Positions 57,342 through 64,000 of a stretch of DNA of 64,000 nt are shown piece by piece. Position numbers and translations under genes: made by a program. Every line of letters starts with the position of its first letter. Positions within the stretch are counted from its first letter, which is position 1. The DNA comes from Vibrio inusitatus (lineage in GTDB: Bacteria > Pseudomonadota > Gammaproteobacteria > Enterobacterales > Vibrionaceae), in contig AP024878.1 in the NCBI GenBank assembly GCA_024346935.1, positions 372,001 to 436,000 on the forward strand. Reading direction: 5' to 3'. The notes under the pieces were generated by a model. It saw only the letters and a list, made by a program, of their open reading frames with translations, was not told where the DNA came from and searched no databases.

Positions 57342-57548
57342 CTAAATGTAACAAGCTCGTAGTCTTTTCACTTCGACGTTCACTTCATTTACTGCTTTGA
57401 AGTGACGCTCTTCAGCGTGATGAGGAAGGATTAGCTTCCCATTGTCAAACTCAAACTTACCGACGCCGTAAATGTATATTCTTCCTTTGAATAGTCTACT
57501 TACGTGTTTTGCAATCATGCTAGGTGCATAACGCTTAAACAGTCTCAT
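57342..57548 (-). CDS. DUF1107 family small protein
   Basis: 68 aa. MRLFKRYAPSMIAKHVSRLFKGRIYIYGVGKFEFDNGKL is the conserved DUF1107 core known from vibrios and enterobacteria. Basic, no membrane helix; function unknown. Isolated between ubiI and the deacylase gene, with its own terminator. Confidence 0.88.
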   Translation of the reverse strand: MRLFKRYAPSMIAKHVSRLFKGRIYIYGVGKFEFDNGKLILPHHAEERHFKAVNEVNVEVKRLRACYI

Positions 57549-57861
57549 TTCTGAACCCTTTCTAATTTTTATTTATTCTTTGCCTCCATGGCGAGGCTGA
57601 TTATATGTTATTTATGTCTACGAAATTGTGATGCAACTGGATTAATAAACAGAACGTACGTCTGGTCCGATGTTTTTAACTAGTTTTGCGATTCAGCTCA
57701 GATTTAAATTGCGTTCATTTGAAGTTGCATAGCTTTAAGTACTGACTTTGTTGCTTACAAAATGAACTTACACTCATATAGACCGTAAGATTGTGCAAAA
57801 AGTTCTAACAAATAGAATTATAGATGTAACTAAGTGTAAGTTTTTTGGCGAGAAAGCGAGT
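57549..57861. promoter_or_regulatory. Gene-free region upstream of the DUF1107 gene
   Basis: 313 bp, AT-rich. It should hold the DUF1107 promoter on the minus strand. An 8-bp inverted repeat (CTTACACT near 57768, AGTGTAAG near 57834) and a short hairpin GCCTCCATGGCGAGGC near 57581 are the only visible structures. An ORF at 57793-57984 (+) overlaps the deacylase gene and looks spurious. Confidence 0.35.
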
Positions 57862-58341
57862 TTACAAGGGGGGATGAGCTTTTGTTATGTAGGAGAAATG
57901 AGGCTGACAAATCTTAATAATATCTTCTGTACGAAGCATGAGTCCTGCCATGTCGCTACCACTACTTATGGTGATTTCGGATAACTGCAAAACAGAGTGG
58001 TCGAAGATCGTAGTAATCGATTCAGGGAGTATGAGTGGAGTTAAGGTGCCTGGCTTAAAACCAGTGATATGAACCACCTCGTTTGCATTGACACAGGTTG
58101 TGCGGCGGCAGTTGAAGTGTGCTCGGACTTTTTTAGGATCGACCTGTTGATTTCCAGGTACGCAAGCTAAGAAAAGTCTCCCGCCCATATCCCTTAGCAA
58201 CACAGTTTTTAGCATGATGTGTGGGGAAATATCCCGCTGCTTGGCTGCATCTTCAATAGAGATAGCTGGAGTGGAGTGGGGCATCATACTGAACCCTACT
58301 CCATTCTTTTTTAAATATCGGGTTACCGCAGTTTCTAGCAT
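57862..58341 (-). CDS. YbaK/EbsC-type aminoacyl-tRNA deacylase domain protein
   Basis: 159 aa, single YbaK/ProRS-INS-like domain. LKTVLLRDMGGRLFLACVPGNQQVD and the C-terminal ISSGSDMAGLMLRTEDIIK; the early Lys of the editing site is in MLKTVLL. It probably hydrolyses a mischarged tRNA; substrate (Pro, Ser, Thr) not determinable. Its ATG directly abuts the ygfZ stop (TAAATG), so translation is coupled. Confidence 0.82.
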   Translation of the reverse strand: MLETAVTRYLKKNGVGFSMMPHSTPAISIEDAAKQRDISPHIMLKTVLLRDMGGRLFLACVPGNQQVDPKKVRAHFNCRRTTCVNANEVVHITGFKPGTLTPLILPESITTIFDHSVLQLSEITISSGSDMAGLMLRTEDIIKICQPHFSYITKAHPPL

Positions 58342-59280
58342 TTACTCTTCTAAATCGTAGGGCAACTCAACCAAAGACCAAGCGCTATTGCTGTCTTCGG
58401 CTAATCTAAATTGAGTGTCAAACTCAATATCTTTATTAAGAACAATTAGAGCCAAAGCCTCACCTTGCTGGTTGCGGTATTGAGCTATGGCTTCACCAGC
58501 GCCACGCCAGTTTTCACCGACTTGACGTTCAAAGGTGAAGGCTGTGTTTTCATTTGCTGAGCCTTGCAGTAAGCGCATGACTTTTTTATTGGTCCCACGA
58601 TACTTCGCTCTGGCAACGGTTTCTTGACCTGTGTAACAACCTTTTTCAAAGCTAACACCACCAAGAACTTGCAGATTCAAGGTTTGAGGAATATGAGTAT
58701 TTTGCTGAGATTGAGTAACACGAGGAATGCCACTAACTACATCAATATAGTCCCAATTATCAGCACTGATTTCTTCGGCACCTTGCAATTGTTGCTTTAG
58801 ATTATCGAGTTCACCTTCATCAAGCAGTAATAACCAGCGTTGCGAATCAATTTTTATCGCACTACCAGAGGTTATAGAACGCACATCCCCTCTGCCGTCA
58901 GTAATGGAGTCGATAAAGCTATCTGCTTGCTCACCGAGCACACCAATACTGATTTGCGAAGAGAGTTCAAGGTCTACCTTAGAGAAAACCGAGTACTTTT
59001 TGATTTCTTGTAAGGCGGTTTCAATGCCTGACTTGTGCTGCCAGAGGGCGTAGCCTTGATTGTGATGAAACAGTCGAAACAAGCTCCATATTTTCCCTTT
59101 AGCATCGCAGTGGGCACCCAGAGTAGAATGCTCAGCGTCCAACTGGACTACATCACAAGTTACCTGACCTTGAAGATATGATTTACTGTCTGCACCGGTT
59201 ACCGCGATAGCTTGCCAGTCAGGAAGTAAAGTCCATGCGAGTGAAGGCAAGTTTAAAGAAACAGAAGATGTTGCACTCAT
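58342..59280 (-). CDS. ygfZ: Folate-binding protein YgfZ (Fe-S cluster maintenance)
   Basis: 312 aa GcvT-fold protein. The signature KGCYTGQETVARAKYRGTNKK with its essential Cys is intact; N-terminal YLQGQVTCDV also matches. YgfZ supports folate-dependent Fe-S enzyme assembly such as MiaB. Divergent from sdhE by 190 bp, matching E. coli neighbourhood. Confidence 0.95.
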   Translation of the reverse strand: MSATSSVSLNLPSLAWTLLPDWQAIAVTGADSKSYLQGQVTCDVVQLDAEHSTLGAHCDAKGKIWSLFRLFHHNQGYALWQHKSGIETALQEIKKYSVFSKVDLELSSQISIGVLGEQADSFIDSITDGRGDVRSITSGSAIKIDSQRWLLLLDEGELDNLKQQLQGAEEISADNWDYIDVVSGIPRVTQSQQNTHIPQTLNLQVLGGVSFEKGCYTGQETVARAKYRGTNKKVMRLLQGSANENTAFTFERQVGENWRGAGEAIAQYRNQQGEALALIVLNKDIEFDTQFRLAEDSNSAWSLVELPYDLEE

Positions 59281-59470
59281 AGTGATTCCTTGAGCTAAGT
59301 CGTTGGGTATATGGTAATCACTAATAATGTGTATGTCTAAGGATACAAATTCAACCCTAAGGCATACAAATCATTAAATGTAAGCAGTAAGCTGTGATTG
59401 AGCTAATAGTTACAATCTAATGGGACTGGTACACTCGGACAAAAGGAATGATTTATTTTTGAGGTAACGC

Positions 59471-59734
59471 ATGTACACACCAGAGCAAAAAGCACGTATT
59501 AAATGGGCGTGTCGACGCGGTATGTTGGAGTTGGATGTTGTCATTATGCCCTTCTTTGAAGAGTGCTTTGACGAGTTGACTGACCAAGAAAAGAAGGATT
59601 TTGTAGCGCTATTAGAGTGTGATGACCCAGATCTATTTACTTGGGTGATGGGGCATGGTCGTAGTGAAAACTTAGCCCTAGCGTCTATGATTGATAAAGT
59701 TGTTGCACATAACCTGAGTAAAGTACGCTCTTAA
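59471..59734 (+). CDS. sdhE: FAD assembly factor SdhE
   Basis: 87 aa. The RGMLELD motif (family RGxxE) required for flavinylation of succinate dehydrogenase is present, plus ECDDPDLFTWVMG. GAGGT ribosome site before the ATG. Confidence 0.95.
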   Translation: MYTPEQKARIKWACRRGMLELDVVIMPFFEECFDELTDQEKKDFVALLECDDPDLFTWVMGHGRSENLALASMIDKVVAHNLSKVRS

Positions 59735-59760
59735 GTACTCAGTACTACCTGCATTCATAG

Positions 59761-59790
59761 AAAAGGCGCTCTTCTAAAGAGCGCCTTTTT
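59761..59790. terminator. Bidirectional terminator between sdhE and nadB
   Basis: AAAAGGCGCTCT / AGAGCGCCTTTTT around TCTAA. Confidence 0.9.
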
Positions 59791-59818
59791 AGTCTTTTTT
59801 AGAATGAAAACGTATTGA

Positions 59819-61450
59819 TTAGTTTGGGTAACTTTTATCTGAGTGGTTAGGCACTAAAACTGTCGGTTTTGCCTCTTCTAGCATCTCAGGATAGTCTAGA
59901 GTGTAGTGCAGTCCTCGACTCTCTTTTCGTTCCATAGCACAGCGCACCATCAAATCAGCAACCTGCAATAAGTTGCGCAGCTCAAGAAGATTATTAGAGA
60001 CACGGAAGTTGCTGTAGTAGTCGTTCACCTCTTGTTGCAGGAGTTGAATACGTCTCAGAGCGCGCTCAAGTCTCTTGTCTGTGCGAACAATCCCCATGTA
60101 ATCCCACATAAATAGTCTTAGCTCATGCCAGTTGTGCTGAAGAATAACCTCTTCATCAGAATTACATACCTGACTTTCATCCCAGCATGGCAAGTTATCA
60201 GGCATTTCCGCTTGGTCTAGCTGCTTCAGAATGCTCTTTGCTGCCGACCAGGCATATACAACACACTCGAGTAAAGAGTTAGATGCCATGCGATTTGCAC
60301 CGTGCAATCCGGTGTAGCTTACTTCGCCAATCGCGTACAGTTGCTTAACGTCTGTCTGACCTTGAGGATCCACCATTACGCCACCGCAGGTATAGTGTGC
60401 AGCAGGAACAATTGGAATGGGTTCCTTGGTCATATCGAGTCCAAGGTCTTGTAAGCGCATGTGTATTGTAGGGAAGTGCTTAGTAATGAAATCAGCAGAC
60501 TTATGGCTGATGTCGAGGTACATACAGTCTGCACCTAGGCGCTTCATTTCAAAATCGATAGCGCGAGCAACGATGTCGCGTGGTGCCAATTCTTCGCGAG
60601 AGTCAAAATCAGGCATAAAGCGCGTGCCATCAGGTCTCAGAAGGTAAGCGCCTTCACCACGAAGTGCTTCGGTCAATAAGAAATTTCGAGCTTCAGGGTG
60701 GAATAAACATGTTGGATGAAACTGATTGAACTCAAGGTTCGAAACGCGGCATCCTGCGCGCCATGCCATGGCAATACCATCACCAGAAGATACATCAGGG
60801 TTACTGGTGTACTGGTACACCTTCGAAGCGCCACCGGTAGCAAGCACCACAAATTTAGCGGCGATAGTCTCTACATGCTCAGAGTCGCGATTCCACACAT
60901 ATGCACCCACGACTTTTTGTGCATCACCACCAATCTTATCTTCAGTGATTAAATCGACCGCATTATGTCTCTCTAGTACGGTAATGTTTGGATGATTAAG
61001 TACATTCTCTTGAAGAGAAGTCTGCATGGCCATGCCAGTGGCATCTGCCGCATGCAAAATACGTCTGTGGCTGTGACCTCCTTCGCGAGTTAAGTGGTAG
61101 CGAGGTTTATCATCGTCATCATCAGATTCTTCTTGATCAAATGGAACTCCACCATCGATCAGCCATTGAACACACTTTTTGGCGTTTTCAGCAATAAACT
61201 GAACCTTGTCTTTTTCACAAAGGCCAGCGCCAGCAATTAAAGTGTCATCAACGTGAGACTCTATAGTGTCAGCTTCATCGAATACAGCTGCGATACCGCC
61301 TTGAGCGTAGAAAGTAGCGCCTTCACGGCTTAAACTTTTACTTAAAACGATCACCTTGGATTTTTTGGCAACACGAAGAGCCAAAGATAGTCCAGCTGCA
61401 CCGCTACCTATAACCAGTACATCACATTGATGCTGAGAGATTGAATTCAT
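59819..61450 (-). CDS. nadB: L-aspartate oxidase
   Basis: First enzyme of de novo NAD synthesis. 543 aa. FAD motif [69 protein letters not shown] and [18 protein letters not shown]. The flavin fold resembles succinate dehydrogenase, but length and motifs are NadB. Divergent from rpoE. Confidence 0.97.
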   Translation of the reverse strand: MNSISQHQCDVLVIGSGAAGLSLALRVAKKSKVIVLSKSLSREGATFYAQGGIAAVFDEADTIESHVDDTLIAGAGLCEKDKVQFIAENAKKCVQWLIDGGVPFDQEESDDDDDKPRYHLTREGGHSHRRILHAADATGMAMQTSLQENVLNHPNITVLERHNAVDLITEDKIGGDAQKVVGAYVWNRDSEHVETIAAKFVVLATGGASKVYQYTSNPDVSSGDGIAMAWRAGCRVSNLEFNQFHPTCLFHPEARNFLLTEALRGEGAYLLRPDGTRFMPDFDSREELAPRDIVARAIDFEMKRLGADCMYLDISHKSADFITKHFPTIHMRLQDLGLDMTKEPIPIVPAAHYTCGGVMVDPQGQTDVKQLYAIGEVSYTGLHGANRMASNSLLECVVYAWSAAKSILKQLDQAEMPDNLPCWDESQVCNSDEEVILQHNWHELRLFMWDYMGIVRTDKRLERALRRIQLLQQEVNDYYSNFRVSNNLLELRNLLQVADLMVRCAMERKESRGLHYTLDYPEMLEEAKPTVLVPNHSDKSYPN

Positions 61451-61711
61451 TGAGACGTTGTTTCCTTTATTGTCTGTTAGCTTCTGTGCTAACTATTAAC
61501 CTCTAATCGAACACTCGCTTTATTTTATAGTTTTTGACGTGTTCTTAACCCACATGGGAACTAGGGTGCTACTATTCGACTACTACTTGTCGCGCAAAGC
61601 AATGCGCTGCATCAACAGTTCTAACCTTAGACTGAAGTTCGCTTCTAATTGGCTATCAAGCGCCTAGTACATCACATTTTTGACTAAGTTTTAAAAAAAC
61701 CTTAATCAAAA

Positions 61712-61739
61712 TGAACTTTTGTACTTTGATTGAGTCACA
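61712..61739 (+). promoter_or_regulatory. Sigma-E-type promoter upstream of rpoE
   Basis: -35 TGAACTT (61712-61718), 15-bp spacer, -10 GTCACA (61734-61739), close to the sigma-E consensus GAACTT-N15-GTCTGA. It would give autoregulation of rpoE-rseA-rseB. The rest of the 386-bp nadB-rpoE gap shows no other clear feature. Confidence 0.55.
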
Positions 61740-61836
61740 ATAGTGCTCAAGTAATTGGTGCTGTCAATAATACATTATGCACTGAAAAAACTCATATCTG
61801 AGAAGATGAGAGCTGAACATAGGAGTAAAAGCTCGA

Positions 61837-62415
61837 ATGAACGAGCAGTTGACCGATCAGGTACTGATTGAGCGCATTCAAAATGGAGATAAGCAAGCCT
61901 TTAATCTTCTGGTAGTCAAATACCAGAATAAAGTGTGTAACTTGATTTCTCGATACGTGAATAATCAAAGTGATGTAGCCGATGTGGCGCAGGAGACCTT
62001 TATTAAGGCGTATCGTGCTATCCCTAACTTTAGGGGTGAAAGTGCATTTTATACTTGGCTATATCGCATTGCGGTGAACACGGCTAAAAATCATCTTGTC
62101 GCGCTAGGACGCAGGCCACCTGCTACTGACGTAGATGCTGAGGACGCCGAATATTTAGAAACTGGGAATGCGCTAAAAGAAATATCGAACCCAGAAAACT
62201 TAACGTTGTCGAATGAATTGAAAGAGGTAGTTTTCAATGCGATTGAAGCACTACCAGAAGACCTAAAAACAGCTATGACGTTGCGAGAACTTGATGGATT
62301 AAGTTATGAAGAGATCGCAGCGGTTATGGATTGTCCTGTAGGCACTGTTCGTTCGCGAATATTTAGAGCTCGAGAAGCGGTAGAGAAAAAAATGCAACCG
62401 CTTCTTCAGCGTTAG
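61837..62415 (+). CDS. rpoE: RNA polymerase sigma-E factor
   Basis: 192 aa ECF sigma factor for envelope stress. Region 2 shows KYQNKVCNLISRYV, DVAQETFIKAYRAI and FYTWLYRIAVNTAKN; region 4 shows ALPEDLKTAMTLRELDGLSYEEIAAVMDCPVGTVRSRIFRARE. AGGAG lies 11 bp before the ATG. Operon with rseA and rseB. Confidence 0.98.
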   Translation: MNEQLTDQVLIERIQNGDKQAFNLLVVKYQNKVCNLISRYVNNQSDVADVAQETFIKAYRAIPNFRGESAFYTWLYRIAVNTAKNHLVALGRRPPATDVDAEDAEYLETGNALKEISNPENLTLSNELKEVVFNAIEALPEDLKTAMTLRELDGLSYEEIAAVMDCPVGTVRSRIFRAREAVEKKMQPLLQR

Positions 62416-62439
62416 AAGATAATCACAATGGTGAAAGTA

Positions 62440-63057
62440 ATGTCTAACAAAGATAAAATCTCAGCTTTGATGGATGGTGAGTCGATAGACTTAAGCCTGA
62501 TCTCTGAGGTTGAAAATGAGAAGGACGCTCAGCAGACTTGGCAGAACTACCATCTCATTGGTGATGTGATGCGAGGAGATGCTCCGGATAACCCTAACTG
62601 GGATATTGCCAGTCGAGTAGCTCTAGCTCTTGAAGATGAGCCAGCTCACTCAAACAAGGTTCAGCCAATGCTTGAAGAGCAACCGGCACCGATGAAGGCT
62701 AAAAAAGGTCTCCCTCAATGGCTCACCCAATTTGGCCAAGTAGCAGTAGCTGCTTGTGTATCTTTTGCGGTCATTCTAGGGGTTCAACAGTACGGTGGTA
62801 GTGTTGATGGGCAACCTTCACAGGTAGCGGAGACTCTTCCTGTTCTACAAACTATCCCTATGGCGGGCAGCGTTGAGCCGGTAAGCTTGACTCGCGACTC
62901 TGTGCGTGCAAAGACTGATGCGAACAAGATATCGCCACAGGATGAGCAAATTGCAGAGCAACGTCGCCGCATTAACACTGTGTTGCAAGACTATGAGTTG
63001 CAGCTTCGCCTTAATCATAGCGAAACGAACTCTGACGTAGAAACGGAAGTCAAATGA
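62440..63057 (+). CDS. rseA: Anti-sigma-E factor RseA
   Basis: 205 aa from ATG 62440 (MSNKDKISALMDGE). The cytoplasmic sigma-binding domain has WQNYHLIGDVMRGD; one membrane helix (about 92-110, FGQVAVAACVSFAVILGVQQY) contains the Ala-Cys region cut by RseP; a periplasmic tail follows and ends in a DegS-accessible region. The stop overlaps the rseB start as ATGA. Confidence 0.95.
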   Translation: MSNKDKISALMDGESIDLSLISEVENEKDAQQTWQNYHLIGDVMRGDAPDNPNWDIASRVALALEDEPAHSNKVQPMLEEQPAPMKAKKGLPQWLTQFGQVAVAACVSFAVILGVQQYGGSVDGQPSQVAETLPVLQTIPMAGSVEPVSLTRDSVRAKTDANKISPQDEQIAEQRRRINTVLQDYELQLRLNHSETNSDVETEVK

Positions 63058-64000
63058 AGAAATTTCTGGCCAGCGCCTTTGCGCTGCTCAGCTTAACAGC
63101 CTCTCCTTTAGCCTTAGCAGAAGACAACCCTGCTGAGGCTCTTCTCCACAAGATGAGCGATGCAAGCAGCACTCTCAATTATGAGATGTCATATGTGTTG
63201 ATTCGAAAGAGCAGTATTGAGCCTTTGGTCTATCGCCAAGCCAATGATAACGAAATGCGATTTGCACAACTCATGTATTTGAGTGGACCTGTGCGAGAAG
63301 TGATTCGCAGAGGCGAACAAGTCAGTTATATCGAGCCGGGTATTGATCCTTTCACGATTGCGTCCGATAAAATGGTCGCGCCTTTAATGCCTATGCTCAA
63401 TGTTGACACACACCGACTCAAAGCTTACTACGACTTTGTTAAAGTTGGGCGTGCTCGTGAGGCTGGAGCGCCTGCTCAAGTCGTGCGTGTAGTGCCTAAG
63501 GACGGACAGCGATACTCGTACATAGTGTGGATTGATGAGCAAACAGCATTGCCTCTTCGTGCGGATTTGATCGATAGAGATGGAGAAATCCTCGAGCAAT
63601 ATCGGACGGTTTCTTACTCTGTCACTGATCATCTTATCCCGATAATGAAGGGCCTAGAGAAAGCGGCACTGCCTGATGTGGTGACATTACCGGACAGTAG
63701 TGTTGATGAAATCTCTTGGAGTGCAGACTGGATGCCTAGAGGTTTTGAAAGCAAAAAAATGCAAAGCCATCCCCTGTTTGGTTCAGACCGAATGGTAGAG
63801 AGTCAGATATATTCTGATGGTTTGTTCCAGTTTTCTATCTATGTGGCCCCTGAAGATGAATTGTCTTTGAAGCGTCAACTTGTTAGACAGGGTAGGCGCA
63901 CTCTGCAAAGCGCTGTTGTAAATCAACATGAAGTGATCGTGGTAGGAGATATTCCTCCTAGTACCGCACAACGTATATTACAATCAGTGACTTTTCATTA
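63054..64000 (+). CDS. rseB: Sigma-E regulatory protein RseB (3' end at window edge)
   Basis: Read directly from the sequence: ATG 63054 overlaps the rseA stop. The frame stays open to the last base, with 315 codons ending SVTFH and then TA, so the stop is probably one base beyond the window. Signal peptide MKKFLASAFALLSLTASPLALA. A MucB/RseB domain with ALLHKMSDASSTLNYEMSYVL, a linker near ISWSADWMPRGF and a C-terminal domain follow. It protects RseA from DegS in the periplasm. Confidence 0.93.
   Translation, partial: MKKFLASAFALLSLTASPLALAEDNPAEALLHKMSDASSTLNYEMSYVLIRKSSIEPLVYRQANDNEMRFAQLMYLSGPVREVIRRGEQVSYIEPGIDPFTIASDKMVAPLMPMLNVDTHRLKAYYDFVKVGRAREAGAPAQVVRVVPKDGQRYSYIVWIDEQTALPLRADLIDRDGEILEQYRTVSYSVTDHLIPIMKGLEKAALPDVVTLPDSSVDEISWSADWMPRGFESKKMQSHPLFGSDRMVESQIYSDGLFQFSIYVAPEDELSLKRQLVRQGRRTLQSAVVNQHEVIVVGDIPPSTAQRILQSVTFH

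Noticed and set aside
57793..57984. 63-aa plus-strand ORF near the deacylase gene
   Set aside because: Two thirds overlaps the deacylase gene antisense and no family or ribosome site is seen.

Overview
The window is a contiguous piece of a gamma-proteobacterial main chromosome, almost certainly from the Vibrionaceae. The order mltC-yggX-mutY / trmB / hemW-rdgB-DUF4426-yggT-proC-yggS / pilT-pilU / ruvX-yqgE-gshB-rsmE-endA-sprT / metK / tkt ... epd-pgk-fbaA-mscS / serA-rpiA-fau-6S-zapA / ygfB-ubiH-ubiI / ygfZ-sdhE / nadB / rpoE-rseA-rseB is the conserved vibrio backbone. Codon use is moderately AT-rich. No species name is justified from sequence alone.

Layout. (1) 1-8.4 kb is a xylan utilisation locus. 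It holds the tail of a MalG-type sugar ABC permease, an outer-membrane GH10 xylanase lipoprotein with two CBM9 modules, two signal-less GH43 enzymes, xylose isomerase and the AraC-type regulator XylR. The inferred route is surface cleavage of xylan, ABC uptake of oligomers, cytoplasmic GH43 hydrolysis, then isomerisation of xylose; no xylulokinase gene lies in the window. (2) 8.6-17.6 kb covers amino-sugar and mannitol metabolism: glmS with a DeoR-family regulator, divergent nagB, and mtlA-mtlD-mtlR with CRP-like sites upstream of mtlA. (3) 17.6-19.7 kb holds two related tRNA operons (Asn/Thr/Asn/Thr/Phe and Asn/Phe/Thr/Phe, all minus strand). They are separated by two kinds of tandem repeat; one is built from the tRNA-Asn terminator plus a decayed tRNA-Asn 3' end. 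(4) 19.7-39.9 kb is housekeeping backbone: cell-wall turnover, iron/DNA repair, tRNA and rRNA methylation, twitching ATPases, glutathione synthesis, S-adenosylmethionine synthesis and transketolase. (5) 39.9-45.1 kb is an AT-rich three-gene cassette between tkt and epd: a GT-C-like membrane glycosyltransferase, a GT2 polyprenyl-type glycosyltransferase, and a membrane phosphoethanolamine-transferase-like protein fused to a C-terminal GDPD/PLC-like phosphodiesterase domain. (6) 45.2-64 kb is glycolysis, mechanosensitive channel, serine and pentose phosphate genes, 6S RNA, ubiquinone hydroxylases, FAD/Fe-S assembly factors, L-aspartate oxidase and the sigma-E operon, ending one base short of the presumed rseB stop codon.

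The strongest candidate for something undescribed is the tkt-epd cassette, especially the transferase/phosphodiesterase fusion. It looks like a surface-glycan assembly and decoration module. Second-tier observations are the tRNA-derived 112-bp tandem array, the TTTCGTTTCG direct repeats around the DeoR/nagB control region, and the dyad upstream of xylA.
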